This document shows positions 35,826 through 45,659 of a DNA stretch of 64,000 bases, piece after piece; the stretch's first letter is position 1; each line of letters starts with the position of its first letter. A model generated the notes under the pieces. It had not been told where the DNA came from. It was given only the letters and a program-made list of their open reading frames with translations, and ran no database searches. A program made the position numbers and the translations under genes. Source of the DNA: Actinopolyspora lacussalsi (GTDB taxonomy: Bacteria; Actinomycetota; Actinomycetes; Mycobacteriales; Pseudonocardiaceae); contig JAURUC010000001.1 of NCBI GenBank assembly GCA_030803735.1, positions 214,501 through 278,500 on the forward strand, in the 5' to 3' direction.

Positions 35826-36281
35826 GTGGCAGTTAAGATCAAGTTGATGCGGTTGGGCAAGATCCGTGAACCGCACTACCGTATTGTCGTGGCCGACGCG
35901 AAGACCCGCCGTGACGGCAGGGACATCGAGACCATCGGCCAGTACCACCCCAAGCAGCAGCCGAGTCACATCCAGGTGAACTCCGAGCGTGCGCAGTACT
36001 GGCTCGGCGTCGGTGCCCAGCCCACCGAGCGGGTTCAGCACCTGCTCAAGGTCACCGGTGACTGGCAGAAGTTCAAGGGGCTTCCCGGAGCCGAGGGCTC
36101 GCTGCAGGTGAAGGAAGCCAAGACCCCCAAGCAGGAGCTTTTCGAGGCAGCGCTGGCCGCCGCCGACGAGGAGCCGGGCGCGGACGCCACCACCCCGAAG
36201 AAGAAGGGTGGCGGCAAGAAGTCCGAGTCCTCCGCCGCTGCGGACGAGAACAAGGAGCAGGCCGAGGAAGGCCAGGAGTGA
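35826..36281 (+). CDS. rpsP: 30S ribosomal protein bS16
   Basis: The first 85 residues are bS16 ([24 protein letters not shown], then [14 protein letters not shown]). A C-terminal extension of about 60 residues rich in Ala, Glu and Lys follows, as in other actinobacteria; total 151 residues. The GTG start is 11 bases after GAGGAG. Its stop overlaps the khpA start. It heads rpsP-khpA-rimM-trmD. Confidence 0.96.
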   Translation: MAVKIKLMRLGKIREPHYRIVVADAKTRRDGRDIETIGQYHPKQQPSHIQVNSERAQYWLGVGAQPTERVQHLLKVTGDWQKFKGLPGAEGSLQVKEAKTPKQELFEAALAAADEEPGADATTPKKKGGGKKSESSAAADENKEQAEEGQE

Positions 36282-36517
36282 CTGTCCTCGCCGACGCGTT
36301 GGAGCACCTCGTCCGGGGGATCGTTGACAATCCCGACGAGGTGCGTGTCGAGTCGTTGACCACTCGCCGTGGTCGTACTCTCGAAGTTCACGTCAATCCC
36401 GACGACCTCGGCAAGGTGATCGGCCGGGGTGGTCGGACCGCCACCGCGTTGCGCACCGTCGTTTCCGGCGTGGGCGGCCGTGGCATCAGGGTCGACGTGG
36501 TCGATACCGATCGCTGA
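36278..36517 (+). CDS. khpA: KH-domain RNA-binding protein KhpA
   Basis: A 79-residue protein with a single KH domain; the RNA-binding loop is [16 protein letters not shown]. KhpA works with KhpB in RNA binding and affects cell division in Gram-positives. GTG 36278 overlaps the rpsP stop codon (GTGA), so translation is coupled. Order rpsP-khpA-rimM is conserved. Confidence 0.93.
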   Translation: MTVLADALEHLVRGIVDNPDEVRVESLTTRRGRTLEVHVNPDDLGKVIGRGGRTATALRTVVSGVGGRGIRVDVVDTDR

Positions 36518-36524
36518 GAACCCC

Positions 36525-37070
36525 ATGATGGCCGAGCAACAGGCGGCTCCACTCGTGGTTGGTCGTGTGGTCAAACCGCACGGAATCCAGGGCGAGTTGG
36601 TAGTGGAGATCCGCACGGACAGTCCGGAACGTCGTTTCGTCGTGGGCGCCGTACTCGGAGTGCTGTGGAAGTCCCGGGGAACGCGTCCCGAGTCGCTCGA
36701 ACTGGCGGCCGTCCGGTGGCACGCCGGACGGCTGCTGGTCAAAGCCGTCGAAGTGACCACGCGTGAGGACGCCGAGCGTCTTCGGGGCGTGCTGCTCGGT
36801 GTTCGGCCGGACGAACTGGAACAACTCGAGGATCCGGACGAGTTCCACGACCACGAGTTGGAAGGACTGCGGGCGGTCCGCCCGGACGGTGCCGAGCTGG
36901 GCAGTCTGCTCGGTGTGCTGCACGCCCCGGCGGGGGAGTTGTTGCGGTTGTCGCTCCCGGACGGACGGGAGGCCCTGGTGCCGTTCGTCGCCGACATCGT
37001 CGTCGACGTGGACACCGACCACGGCACCGTCACCATCGACCCTCCCGAGGGGCTCCTGGAACTCTTCTGA
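36525..37070 (+). CDS. rimM: Ribosome maturation factor RimM
   Basis: A 181-residue RimM: the N-terminal domain begins VVGRVVKPHGIQGELVVEI, and the C-terminal PRC-barrel-like part includes VPFVADIVVDVDTDHGTVTIDPPEGLLEL. It assists 30S head assembly and binds uS19. Two adjacent ATGs (36525 and 36528) both fit. The start is 7 bases after khpA. Confidence 0.95.
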   Translation: MMAEQQAAPLVVGRVVKPHGIQGELVVEIRTDSPERRFVVGAVLGVLWKSRGTRPESLELAAVRWHAGRLLVKAVEVTTREDAERLRGVLLGVRPDELEQLEDPDEFHDHELEGLRAVRPDGAELGSLLGVLHAPAGELLRLSLPDGREALVPFVADIVVDVDTDHGTVTIDPPEGLLELF

Positions 37071-37210
37071 GCCGATGACGAACCGCCGTTTCCCATCGGG
37101 GAACGTCCGTTCACGGTCCCGCCCCCGAGTCCGGTGCTTGTTTCCCGCCGTGGCCTCGGCTCGCGGCCGTGCGGTTCGACTGGTCGGCGGCCCGATCCCG
37201 GAAAGGAGCT

Positions 37211-37984
37211 GTGTTGCGGATCGACGTGTTGACGATCTTTCCCGATTATCTGGCTCCGGTACGGGAGGCCCTGTTGGGGAAGGCGATCGAGCGGGGCAGG
37301 ATCTCCGTGGGGGTCTACGACCTGCGTGACTGGGCCCACGATGTCCATCGCTCGGTCGATGACAGTCCCTACGGGGGCGGCCCCGGCATGGTGATGAAAC
37401 CGGACGTGTGGGGTGAGGCGCTCGACAGCGTGGCCGCCGAGGCGGCGGAAACCCCCCGTCTGGTCGTCCCCACGCCCGCCGGGGTGCCGTTCGACCAGCA
37501 CACTGCCCGTCGCTGGGCCCGCGAAGAGCGCCTGATCTTCGCCTGTGGCCGTTACGAAGGCATCGACCAGCGAGTCATCGACGACGCCGCCCGGAGGATG
37601 CCGGTCGAGGAGGTCTCCATCGGCGATTACGTCCTCGTCGGTGGTGAGGTGGCCGCGCTGACCATGATCGAGGCCGTGGTGCGGTTGTTGCCCGGGGTAC
37701 TCGGTAACCCGGCCTCGGCGGAGCAGGACTCGTTCTCGGACGGACTGCTGGAGGGGCCGAGCTACACGCGCCCGGAAACCTGGCGGGGGCTCTCCGTCCC
37801 CGATGTGCTGCGCTCCGGTGACCACGCGGCGGTGCGTCGCTGGCGCAGAGAGCAGGGTTTGGAACGTACGCTGCGTCGCCGTCCCGAGCTGCTCGACACG
37901 CTCCCTCCGGAGGAACTGGACGAGCACGACCGGGCACTGCTGGACCGGTTGCGACGGGAGCGTGCCTCGTCCGGCGAGGAATAG
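37211..37984 (+). CDS. trmD: tRNA (guanine(37)-N1)-methyltransferase TrmD
   Basis: A 257-residue SPOUT-fold methyltransferase that makes m1G37 in tRNA to prevent frameshifting. Motifs: [12 protein letters not shown] at the start, [13 protein letters not shown], and the knotted SAM site [12 protein letters not shown] to [18 protein letters not shown] at 37202-37208 lies only two bases before GTG 37211 but five before TTG 37214. TTG would give the classic MRIDVLT start, so 37214 is a serious alternative. Confidence 0.95.
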   Translation: MLRIDVLTIFPDYLAPVREALLGKAIERGRISVGVYDLRDWAHDVHRSVDDSPYGGGPGMVMKPDVWGEALDSVAAEAAETPRLVVPTPAGVPFDQHTARRWAREERLIFACGRYEGIDQRVIDDAARRMPVEEVSIGDYVLVGGEVAALTMIEAVVRLLPGVLGNPASAEQDSFSDGLLEGPSYTRPETWRGLSVPDVLRSGDHAAVRRWRREQGLERTLRRRPELLDTLPPEELDEHDRALLDRLRRERASSGEE

Positions 37985-38367
37985 TGGGAACGGCGAGTCC
38001 GCCGGGCTCGCTTGCCGGGGAGGGTCGCTTCGACGCTCTGGTGTCCGGTGACGTCGGGGCTCGTTCGGAGGCGACGAACCCGGCTGATAAGCTGCCCGGT
38101 GAGAAAATGCGACCGGTGCGGTGGCAGTACCACCGGTAATCGCTTTTCCGTTCCGGCGGACGTCTTCCTCGTGGTACGAGGTGACGCAAAACGGCTCGGT
38201 GACTACCCGGGGCCCGATCGGTGTTGTCGGGTAGGTCACAGGGGAATCCGCGCGGCCCGTCAGGGCCGAGAGGCGGATCGGTCGCCGTGACGAGAGTCGC
38301 GGCTCGCCCGAACAGATTTCACTGTCGTGAGTGAACGTTCAACGACACGGATGAGGACGGACCACCG
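37985..38367. other. trmD-rplS intergenic region
   Basis: A 383-base gap without a supported gene. CGGTGG-CAGTA-CCACCG at 38119-38135, with CTTTT eight bases later, may be a weak terminator. A possible rplS promoter lies just before it (38064-38093). A short frame from GTG 38099 with CDRCGG is discussed under rejected items. Confidence 0.45.
38064..38093 (+). promoter_or_regulatory. Candidate rplS promoter
   Basis: TTCGGA (38064-38069), an 18-base spacer and TAAGCT (38088-38093, within TGATAAGCT). The predicted leader is about 270 nt. Confidence 0.35.
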
Positions 38368-38727
38368 ATGAACAAGCTGGACGCGCTGGACGCCCAGTCG
38401 ATGCGTTCCGACATCCCAGACTTCCGGCCCGGCGACACGCTGAAGGTCCACGTCCGCGTCATCGAGGGTTCGCGCGAGCGTGTCCAGGTCTTCCAGGGTG
38501 TGGTCATCCGCCGGCAGGGCGGTGGCATCCGGGAGACCTTCACCGTTCGCAAGGTCTCCTTCGGTGTCGGCGTGGAGCGGACCTTCCCGGTGCACAGCCC
38601 CAACATCGCCAAGATCGAGGTCGCCACACGTGGCGACGTTCGGCGGGCGAAGCTGTACTACCTGCGTAACCGGGTCGGCAAGGCTGCGCGAGTCAAGGAG
38701 AAGAAGCTGGCCAAGTCCTCCTCCTGA
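38368..38727 (+). CDS. rplS: 50S ribosomal protein bL19
   Basis: A 119-residue protein at the 30S-50S interface. The sequence [20 protein letters not shown], then [23 protein letters not shown], is unmistakable bL19. It is monocistronic here, with its own leader and a strong terminator immediately downstream. Confidence 0.97.
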   Translation: MNKLDALDAQSMRSDIPDFRPGDTLKVHVRVIEGSRERVQVFQGVVIRRQGGGIRETFTVRKVSFGVGVERTFPVHSPNIAKIEVATRGDVRRAKLYYLRNRVGKAARVKEKKLAKSSS

Positions 38728-38780
38728 CGCGCTGCCGCGCCGGTGGCAGCTATCGACCACCGGACGGAACGCCATCGACG

Positions 38781-38814
38781 ATGCACGGTCCCGAAGCTCG
38801 GGGCCGTGCATTTT
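38781..38814 (+). terminator. Intrinsic terminator of rplS
   Basis: ATGCACGGTCCCGA (38781-38794) pairs with TCGGGGCCGTGCAT (38798-38811), a 14-bp stem with one G-T wobble and a 3-base loop, running into TTTT. Confidence 0.9.
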
Positions 38815-39130
38815 GTCGTTCCGCTCCCGAGTACTCGGAGTTCCCGAATGCTCGGAGTCCTCCGCCCCGCTTCTCGGGGCGCCCCACGGAGCCGCGGCAT
38901 CGGCCACGTGTCTTCGGATGCGGTGATTCGTGTCGGCTGGTTTCCTTCGATCAGGTGAAACCGACACGGTTGGTTCCGGGACATCGTGCCCGATCGTCGG
39001 TCACCCGAGTCGACAACCGCGCGGGGTGATCGTGACAGATCGGTAAAAGTGCACCGCAACCGTGATGAATCCGGCGACTGTTACGCGTGTCCCGTCGTGG
39101 GGTCGCGGGAGACGGGCTTCGTGTATCCAG
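38815..39130. other. rplS-lepB intergenic region
   Basis: No gene is supported. A 12-bp perfect palindrome CCGAGTACTCGG lies at 38827-38838, and a GCCCCG/CGGGGC hairpin lies near 38865-38880. The lepB promoter is at the far end. Confidence 0.4.
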
Positions 39131-39136
39131 TAGCCT
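39131..39136 (+). promoter_or_regulatory. -10 element of a probable leaderless lepB promoter
   Basis: TAGCCT (TANNNT) ends six bases before the GTG at 39143, with no ribosome-binding site. Confidence 0.5.
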
Positions 39137-39142
39137 GGCCGC

Positions 39143-40093
39143 GTGGCCGACGTCATGCGTTCCCAAGGACCCGACGAGGACCCTGCGGAGGGCTCCTCGG
39201 ACGAGCAGGCAGCCGCCGAACAGGCGGACGAGACGCGCTCCTCGGCGCGAAACGCCTCGAAGCGGTCCGGAAAGTCCAAGAAGGGCTCCTTCTGGTGGGA
39301 ACTGTTCGTCCTGATAAGCACCGCGCTGGTGCTGACCGTGCTGCTGCAGCTGTTCGTCGCGCGGGTGTTCCTGATCCCTTCACGCTCGATGGAGCAGACG
39401 CTGCACGGCTGTGACGGATGCAGCAACGACCGGATCCTCGTCGACAAGATCACCTACCGGTTCAGCGATCCCCAGCCGGGCGACGTGGTCGTGTTCAGCG
39501 GACCGAAGAGCTGGATGGCCGACGAGGGTGGTGTATCCGAACCCACCAATCCGGTGGTCGGTTTCTTCCAACGCGTCGGTTCGCTGCTCCACCTGGTCGA
39601 GCCCGTCGAGAAGGACTTCGTCAAGCGCGTGATCGCCACCGGCGGGCAGACCGTGGAGTGCTGTGACGAGCAGAACCGGGTTCTGGTGGAGGGCGAGCCG
39701 CTCGACGAGCCCTACATCTACTGGGCTCCCGGATCCCCGCAGGAGCAGGAGGAGTTCGGTCCGGTGACCGTGCCGGAGGATCACCTCTGGGTCATGGGGG
39801 ACAACCGGAACAACTCGCTGGACTCCAGGTACCAGGGGGGCGGTGGTCGCGCCGGTGCCGTTCCGGTCGACAACGTGGTCGGTAAGGCGCAGGTGATTCT
39901 GCTGCCGCCCGGACGGTGGCAAGGTATCGAGGAATCGAACCCGCAGGCCGTGGCGCTCGGTCCTGACGAGGATTCGTGGTCCGGATCCCCCGGCTGGGAA
40001 GGACTGCGGTACCTGGTGGTCGTACCGGCCGTGTGGTCGACTCGCCGCGGTTCGCTGGTTGCAGCACGCTCGCGTACGTGGGAGCGACACTGA
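39143..40093 (+). CDS. lepB: Signal peptidase I
   Basis: A 316-residue type I signal peptidase. A polar N-terminus of about 50 residues is followed by one membrane helix ([21 protein letters not shown]). The catalytic serine S82 is in [10 protein letters not shown] and the catalytic lysine K161 in [22 protein letters not shown] is the conserved box E. It removes Sec and Tat signal peptides on the outer face of the membrane. GTG 39143 fits a leaderless transcript; ATG 39155 is an alternative. Confidence 0.95.
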   Translation: MADVMRSQGPDEDPAEGSSDEQAAAEQADETRSSARNASKRSGKSKKGSFWWELFVLISTALVLTVLLQLFVARVFLIPSRSMEQTLHGCDGCSNDRILVDKITYRFSDPQPGDVVVFSGPKSWMADEGGVSEPTNPVVGFFQRVGSLLHLVEPVEKDFVKRVIATGGQTVECCDEQNRVLVEGEPLDEPYIYWAPGSPQEQEEFGPVTVPEDHLWVMGDNRNNSLDSRYQGGGGRAGAVPVDNVVGKAQVILLPPGRWQGIEESNPQAVALGPDEDSWSGSPGWEGLRYLVVVPAVWSTRRGSLVAARSRTWERH

Positions 40094-40095
40094 GC

Positions 40096-40878
40096 TTGCG
40101 GAACAAATCCGCTGAGCTGGGGTTGCCGCGCACCATCGTGCGCAGGGACTCCGGTAGCTGGGCACTGCAGAACGCACTGGAACGTCGGGGGCTCGGCCCC
40201 GTGGCCGGTGTCGATGAGGCGGGGCGCGGCGCTTGCGCCGGTCCGTTGGTGGTCGCCGCCTGCGTCCTGCGCGCGGGCTCGGGGCGTCGGTTCGACGGTT
40301 TGACCGACTCCAAGCTGCTCACCGCACGTGCTCGTGATCACTGGTTCGAGGTCGTCCGTGCATCGGCGGTGGGATACTGCGTGGTTTCGGTCGAACCAGC
40401 CGAGGTCGACGCGATGGGGGTGCACGTCGCCAACCTGGAAGGAATGCGCCGTGCGGTCGCCGGTCTCGGGGTTCATCCCGGTTACGTGCTCACCGACGGT
40501 TTCCGGGTGGAGGGGTTGGCCGCTCCCAGCGTGGCAGTGCGCAAGGGGGACCGGGTGGCCGGTTGCGTGGCGGCGGCTTCCGTGCTCGCGAAGGTCAGCC
40601 GGGACCGGAAGATGAACGAGTTGCACGTCTCGTGCCCGGAATACGGTTTCGACGTGCACAAAGGGTATTCGACAGCGCGACACACCTCCGCTCTCCGGTT
40701 ACACGGTCCCACCACGGAGCATCGTTGGAGTTACTCGAACGTGGTGGAGGCCGCGGTCACTCACGGTATGCGTTCGCCACGAGGCAACAGTAGTGAATCC
40801 GGATCGTTCGATGCTTTTGATCAAGCTGTGATGGACAATGGGAGTGCCGCCATTGGGCATCCGTGGACCGATCAGTGA
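40096..40878 (+). CDS. rnhB: Ribonuclease HII
   Basis: A 260-residue enzyme that removes RNA from RNA-DNA hybrids and single ribonucleotides. The catalytic motif [15 protein letters not shown] places D40-E41; [12 protein letters not shown] and [15 protein letters not shown] are the other conserved blocks. The start is uncertain: TTG 40096, two bases after lepB, follows GGGAG, whereas GTG 40078 would overlap lepB. A polar C-terminal extension of about 40 residues exceeds the usual end. Confidence 0.92.
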   Translation: MRNKSAELGLPRTIVRRDSGSWALQNALERRGLGPVAGVDEAGRGACAGPLVVAACVLRAGSGRRFDGLTDSKLLTARARDHWFEVVRASAVGYCVVSVEPAEVDAMGVHVANLEGMRRAVAGLGVHPGYVLTDGFRVEGLAAPSVAVRKGDRVAGCVAAASVLAKVSRDRKMNELHVSCPEYGFDVHKGYSTARHTSALRLHGPTTEHRWSYSNVVEAAVTHGMRSPRGNSSESGSFDAFDQAVMDNGSAAIGHPWTDQ

Positions 40879-40899
40879 CAGGAAAGGGCTCGCACAGCC

Positions 40900-41223
40900 A
40901 TGAGCGCCGAGGATCTCGAGAAGTACGAGACCGAGATGGAGCTGCAACTCTACAAGGAGTACCGCGACATCGTCGGTCAGTTCACCTACGTGGTGGAGAC
41001 CGAACGGCGTTTCTACCTGGCCAACGGGGTGGACGTTCAGGTGCGCAACTCGGATACCGAGGTGTATTTCGAGGTGGTCATGTCGGATGCCTGGGTTTGG
41101 GACATGTACCGCCCCGCCCGGTTCGTCAAGAACGTTCGAGTGATCACGTTCAAGGACGTCAACGTCGAGGAACTCGACAAACCGGAACTCCGGCTGCCGG
41201 AGAGCGGGACGCCGTTCGGCTGA
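40900..41223 (+). CDS. DUF2469 family protein
   Basis: A 107-residue acidic protein (MSAEDLEKYETEMELQLYKEYRD, ending KDVNVEELDKPELRLPE). It matches the actinobacteria-specific DUF2469 family always found after rnhB (Rv2901c in M. tuberculosis). Function is unknown; no enzymatic motif is visible. It starts 21 bases after rnhB, with AGGAAAGGG upstream. Confidence 0.9.
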   Translation: MSAEDLEKYETEMELQLYKEYRDIVGQFTYVVETERRFYLANGVDVQVRNSDTEVYFEVVMSDAWVWDMYRPARFVKNVRVITFKDVNVEELDKPELRLPESGTPFG

Positions 41224-41534
41224 CGGTTCGCGTGTTCGCTCCTGGTCCCGAGGAGGCCGGTGTGCGGGTCGAGTGCCACGGGAAGTGCCGGGGACTCGTC
41301 ATGGGGCCGCTCGTCGTCTCCCCGTGCCCTCGTCACTTCCCGGACGTGGCCGGTCGCCGGCTCACGTGCCGGCATCGGCCACGTCGGCGAGTTCCGGCAC
41401 GGATCGGTGGGCCACGGGTACGTGGTTGTCCACATCTTCCGCGGTGCTACACAACCGAATGATTCGAGTTTGGTGGGCGCGTAGCGCTCCGTGCAGGTTG
41501 GAAGTGTCCGATCCAACCGATCCCGGAGGCGCCC
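41224..41534. other. Intergenic region before yraN with operator-like hairpin
   Basis: No gene is supported in these 311 bases. GGTTGGA (41496-41502) pairs with TCCAACC (41512-41518), a 7-bp perfect dyad six bases before the GGAGG of yraN. Confidence 0.45.
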
Positions 41535-41936
41535 ATGACACCGAAACCCATCATCGGAGCAGTCTCGGACGACGACACGCACGGCAGAAGACACGCTCTG
41601 GGGAGAGCGGGCGAGCGGCTGGCGGCGGAGTATCTCCGGCAACGGGGCCTGGTGGTGCTCTCCCGTAACTGGAGCTGCCCGCAGGGGGAGCTCGACATCG
41701 TCTGTACCGACGGGCGCCGCGTGATCGTCTGTGAGGTCAAGACGCGATCCGGGATCGATTACGGTTCCCCGGTCGAGGCGGTGAGCCCGCACAAGGTACG
41801 CAAACTGCGAGAGGTCGCCGCCGCCTGGCTCCGGGCCCACGACGTCCGCAACTGTCCGGTTCGGTTCGACGTGCTGTCCGTGCTGTGGCCACCCGACTCG
41901 CCGGTGCGCATCGAGCACCACGAGGAGGTGTGCTGA
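41535..41936 (+). CDS. yraN: YraN family (UPF0102) nuclease-fold protein
   Basis: A 133-residue endonuclease-like protein. The restriction-endonuclease-type core [23 protein letters not shown] has the D-ExK active-site pattern, after [23 protein letters not shown]. The biological role is not established; it is often linked to yifB and dprA, as here. ATG 41535 follows GGAGG with 5-base spacing. Confidence 0.92.
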   Translation: MTPKPIIGAVSDDDTHGRRHALGRAGERLAAEYLRQRGLVVLSRNWSCPQGELDIVCTDGRRVIVCEVKTRSGIDYGSPVEAVSPHKVRKLREVAAAWLRAHDVRNCPVRFDVLSVLWPPDSPVRIEHHEEVC

Positions 41937-41937
41937 G

Positions 41938-43461
41938 TTGGCGCTGCACACCACCTGGGCGGTGGCGCTGTTCGGTGTGGACGGTGTGCTGGTCGAGATC
42001 GAGTCCGACGTCCGCAGTGGTGGTATTCCCAGTGTTCAGCTGCTGGGGCTGCCGGACGCGGCACTGCAGGAATCGAAGAATCGGGTCCGTGCCGCGATCA
42101 GGAACTCCGGGGAGCACTGGCCGCAGTCCTGCGTCACCCTGGCGTTGTCACCGGCCGCCATGCCGAAGACCGGAACCTCGTTCGACACCGCCCTGGCCAT
42201 GGCGGTACTCGCCGGGGCCGAACGCGTGCCCGCCGGCAGGCTCGACGGAACGGTCTTTTTCGGGGAGCTGGCACTGGACGGTCGTATCCGTCCGGTAAGC
42301 GGACTCGTGCCCGGACTGTTGGCAGCCGTCGCGGGTGGGATGCGACGTGCGGTCGTGCCGCTGGAAGGGCTGCGGGAAGCCGGGCTCGTCGAGCGGATCG
42401 AGATCCTCGGTGCCGAGACCCTGCGGGAGGTGATCGACTGGACACGGGGCGCCGGAGAGCTGTGGTCCGGTTCCTCCCCGGCGGACGAGGGTGTGCCTCG
42501 GTCGTCTCCGGCACCGGATCTGGTCGACGTCCTCGGGCAACCGGAGGCGCGATGGGCACTGGAGATAGCGGCGGCGGGTGGCCATCATCTCCTGATGGTC
42601 GGCCCGCCCGGGACGGGCAAGACGATGTTGGCGGGACGCCTGCCCGGCTTGCTTCCGGAACTGTCGGCACCACGGGCTCTGGAGACCACCGCGGTGCACT
42701 CCGTCGCGGGTGAACTGTGCGAGAACGCCACACTGCTGCGTACTCCGCCGTTCGTGGCTCCGCACCACTCGATATCCCTTCCCGGCCTGATAGGCGGCGG
42801 AACCGGACTCGCCAGACCGGGGGCCGTCAGTCGCGCCCATCACGGGGTGCTGTTCCTGGACGAAGCCTGCGAATGGGGGACGAAACGCCTGGAATCCATG
42901 CGGACCGCCCTCGAGGAGGGGGAGATCCGGTTGTCCAGGAGTGAGGGCACCCTGCGCTATCCGGCCCGGTTCCAGCTGGTCATGGCCACCAATCCGTGTC
43001 CCTGCGCACCAGCCAGGGACATCGACTGCCAGTGCACACCGCACGCTCGGCGAAAGTACTTCAGCAGGCTTTCCGGGCCGTTGTTGGACCGTATCGACCT
43101 GTGGGTGCGGATGCGTCCGATGTCCACGATGGAGCTGCCCGACGACGAATCCCCGGAACCCTCCGCCACGGTGCGCGAGCGGGTCTCAAGGGCACACCGA
43201 ACCGCTCTCCTGCGGTGGGAGAAGCACGGCTGGCGTTCGAACTCCGAAGTTCCCGGCCCCGTGCTACGACGTGAGTTCCCATTGCCGGACAGTGCCACGA
43301 GACTGTTGGACAAAGGACTCGACACGGGTGCGTTGACGGCGAGGGGAGCCGACCGGTGTCTGCGTGTCGCCTGGACGCTGAGTGATCTGGACGGGGCGGA
43401 ACGCCCCGACGTGGATCACGTGGCCGCCGCCCTGCGGTTCCGTGACAGGACCACCGCATGA
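41938..43461 (+). CDS. yifB: YifB/ComM family Mg-chelatase-like AAA+ ATPase
   Basis: A 507-residue protein with an N-terminal Lon-like ChlI domain (GGIPSVQLLGLPDAALQESKNRVRAAI) and an AAA+ core with Walker A GPPGTGKT. The Walker B segment reads GVLFLDEACEW, where the family usually has DELPEF. A Cys-rich NPCPCAPARDIDCQCTP insertion follows. ComM is a branch-migration helicase in natural transformation, which fits its place next to dprA. TTG 41938 begins one base after the yraN stop, with AGGAGG at 9-base spacing. Confidence 0.93.
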   Translation: MALHTTWAVALFGVDGVLVEIESDVRSGGIPSVQLLGLPDAALQESKNRVRAAIRNSGEHWPQSCVTLALSPAAMPKTGTSFDTALAMAVLAGAERVPAGRLDGTVFFGELALDGRIRPVSGLVPGLLAAVAGGMRRAVVPLEGLREAGLVERIEILGAETLREVIDWTRGAGELWSGSSPADEGVPRSSPAPDLVDVLGQPEARWALEIAAAGGHHLLMVGPPGTGKTMLAGRLPGLLPELSAPRALETTAVHSVAGELCENATLLRTPPFVAPHHSISLPGLIGGGTGLARPGAVSRAHHGVLFLDEACEWGTKRLESMRTALEEGEIRLSRSEGTLRYPARFQLVMATNPCPCAPARDIDCQCTPHARRKYFSRLSGPLLDRIDLWVRMRPMSTMELPDDESPEPSATVRERVSRAHRTALLRWEKHGWRSNSEVPGPVLRREFPLPDSATRLLDKGLDTGALTARGADRCLRVAWTLSDLDGAERPDVDHVAAALRFRDRTTA

Positions 43462-44609
43462 GCGTCTCCGCCGGAGCAGTGAGCCACGAGCGATTGTGTG
43501 CCTGGGCGTATCTCTCCGCCGTCGTCGAACCACCGGCACCGGCGTCCTACGGTTTCGTCGCGGTGCACGGTGCCGAGATCGCCGCCGACCGGATTCGGTC
43601 GGGCAACGTTCCCGGCGCGGTGGTCAACGAGACCGCTGCTCGTCGTGAGCACGTGTGCGGTGCCGAACTACTGGAACGTGCCCACCGGTCCGGAATTCGG
43701 CTGGTCACTCCCGAACACGGGGAATGGCCCGGTTCCCGGAGCGCCTTTCTGGAGGGAGCTACCGAGGTCGGATTGTCCGGGTTGGCCCCTCCGATGGCAC
43801 TCTGGTGCCGTGGGAACGTCTCACCGGAAGCCGTGTCGCGCAGTGCGGTCGCGGTGGTCGGCGCCCGTGCCGCGACCGGTTACGGCGAGTCCTGCGCGGC
43901 GGAACTGGGGTACGAACTGGCCCGTTCCGGAACGACGGTGGTCTCGGGAGCCGCCTACGGAATCGACGGTGCCGCACACCGCGGTGCACTCGCCGCCGGT
44001 GGAGCCACCGCGGCGATTCTGGCCTGTGGCCCGGAACTCGACTATCCGGCGGGACACGCCAGGCTCATCGCACGTATCGCCGAGAACGGACTGGTGTGCA
44101 GCGAGTACCCACCCGGCACACCACCGAGGAAACACCGGTTCCTGGTCCGCAACCGCCTGATCGCCGCCGTGACCGACGGGACCGTGGTGGTGGAGGCGGG
44201 GCTCCGGAGCGGGGCGGGCAACACCGCGACCACCACCGACACCCTGGGACTGCCGGTGATGGCCGTGCCCGGACCGGTCACCTCGGCCAATTCGTCCGGT
44301 TGCCACGAGTTGATCCGTTCCGGAAAGGCCGTACTGGTGACCGGAGCCCCGGACGTTCTGGAGCTCGTTTCGGATATCGGTACCGCCCGGGCGCCGGAAC
44401 GTGAACCCACCCCGCGTCCCACGGACGAACTCGACGAGGTTTCCAAACGTGTCCACGATTCACTCTCGCCGACCCGGCGTCGTACCGTCGAACAACTGGC
44501 ACACGAGACGGGGATAACGCGAAAGTCGGTGGTCACCTGCCTGAGTGCGTTGGAGATTTCCGGATTCGTCCGGTGTGACGATCGAGGATGGACACGTTGC
44601 GACCAGTGA
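43458..44609 (+). CDS. dprA: DNA-processing protein DprA
   Basis: A 383-residue DprA/Smf protein. The Rossmann-type core has SAVAVVGARAATGYGESCAAELG, VSGAAYGIDGAAHRGAL and FLVRNRLIAAVTDGTVVVEAG. A C-terminal winged-helix part (RRRTVEQLAHETGITRKSVVTCLSAL) completes it. DprA loads RecA on incoming single-stranded DNA. Its ATG overlaps the yifB stop (ATGA). Confidence 0.95.
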   Translation: MSVSAGAVSHERLCAWAYLSAVVEPPAPASYGFVAVHGAEIAADRIRSGNVPGAVVNETAARREHVCGAELLERAHRSGIRLVTPEHGEWPGSRSAFLEGATEVGLSGLAPPMALWCRGNVSPEAVSRSAVAVVGARAATGYGESCAAELGYELARSGTTVVSGAAYGIDGAAHRGALAAGGATAAILACGPELDYPAGHARLIARIAENGLVCSEYPPGTPPRKHRFLVRNRLIAAVTDGTVVVEAGLRSGAGNTATTTDTLGLPVMAVPGPVTSANSSGCHELIRSGKAVLVTGAPDVLELVSDIGTARAPEREPTPRPTDELDEVSKRVHDSLSPTRRRTVEQLAHETGITRKSVVTCLSALEISGFVRCDDRGWTRCDQ

Positions 44610-44654
44610 GATGCCGAGCGCGTATCGTGGCGTCGTGCTACTTGAATCCGGCGA

Positions 44655-45659
44655 ATGCACCCAGCGACGTCACTCGGCATGAATCAGAAACGTTCCCAGC
44701 AGTCGACCAGACCGGACCTGCTCGCGACCCGTCGAGGTCTTCCCACCGAACTGGCTACGGCAGTCGATCGTTTCGAGCGGTACCTGGCGTGGGAGAGAGG
44801 GCTGTCCCGCCATACCGTGCGTGCCTACGTCACCGATGTCGTGTCGTTACTGGAACACTTCGGTGCGGAGTACGCGGGGGAGGCGCCGGGGCTTCACGAA
44901 CTCGGTATCGACTCGCTTCGTTCCTGGCTGAGTGCCGAGCACGAACGAGGTACCAGTAGAACCACACTCGCCCGTCGTGCGGCGGCCGTCAGGGCTTTCA
45001 CCGCTTGGGCGCATCGCCGGGAGCTGTTGGCGGATGACCCCGGGCCTCGGTTGTCCGTTCCGGGTGGCCCACGTGGGTTGCCGTCCGTCCTTCGCGAGGA
45101 TCAGGCGGACTCGGCGCTGCGTGCGGCCGCCGCCGGGGCCGAGCAGGAGGACCCCGTGGCGCTACGTGATCACGCGGTGCTCGAACTGCTCTACGCGACC
45201 GGTGTGCGGGTCTCCGAACTGTGCGGACTCGACCTGGAGCACATCGATCACGAACGCAGCATGCTGCGCGTAATCGGCAAGGCCGACCGGCAGCGGGCGG
45301 TTCCGTTCGGTGTTCCGGCCGCACGTGCCCTGGCCCGTTGGTTGGAGATCGGACGCCCGGAGCTGTCCGGTTCCGCATCGGGGAACGCCCTGCTCCTCGG
45401 TGTTCGCGGTGCTCGGCTCAATCCGCGCAGTGTGCGACGTATCGTCCACGACGCCGTCAGCACCGTCCGCGACGCCGGTCGGCTGAGTCCGCACGGTCTG
45501 CGTCACTCCGCTGCGACGCATCTTCTCGAAGGAGGCGCGGACCTGCGTAGCGTACAGGAGTTGCTCGGTCACGCTACGCTTTCGACAACGCAGCTCTACA
45601 CTCACGTGACCGTCGAACGGTTGAAGGCGATCCATGAGCGAACCCACCCCCGTTCCTGA
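44655..45659 (+). CDS. xerC: Tyrosine recombinase XerC
   Basis: A 334-residue site-specific recombinase that resolves chromosome dimers at dif. The catalytic set is complete: R185, K209, H280, R283 (SPHGLRHSAATHLLEGGADL), H306 and nucleophile Y315. The SAM-like N-terminal domain starts around residue 35. Alternative start ATG 44679 is equally plausible; no clear ribosome-binding site is seen. The end overlaps whiG by 26 bases. Location and family support a host XerC rather than a phage integrase. Confidence 0.92.
   Translation: MHPATSLGMNQKRSQQSTRPDLLATRRGLPTELATAVDRFERYLAWERGLSRHTVRAYVTDVVSLLEHFGAEYAGEAPGLHELGIDSLRSWLSAEHERGTSRTTLARRAAAVRAFTAWAHRRELLADDPGPRLSVPGGPRGLPSVLREDQADSALRAAAAGAEQEDPVALRDHAVLELLYATGVRVSELCGLDLEHIDHERSMLRVIGKADRQRAVPFGVPAARALARWLEIGRPELSGSASGNALLLGVRGARLNPRSVRRIVHDAVSTVRDAGRLSPHGLRHSAATHLLEGGADLRSVQELLGHATLSTTQLYTHVTVERLKAIHERTHPRS

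Noticed and set aside
38099..38290. Short frame with a CDRCGG motif between trmD and rplS, resembling a small zinc-ribbon protein
   Set aside because: Third codon positions are far less GC-rich than in real genes here, there is no clear ribosome-binding site, and it overlaps a hairpin and the likely rplS leader.
44655..45659. Possibility that the tyrosine recombinase is a phage or integron integrase
   Set aside because: It sits in the conserved dprA-xerC-whiG-rpsB order, has XerC length and motifs, and there are no att sites or phage genes nearby.
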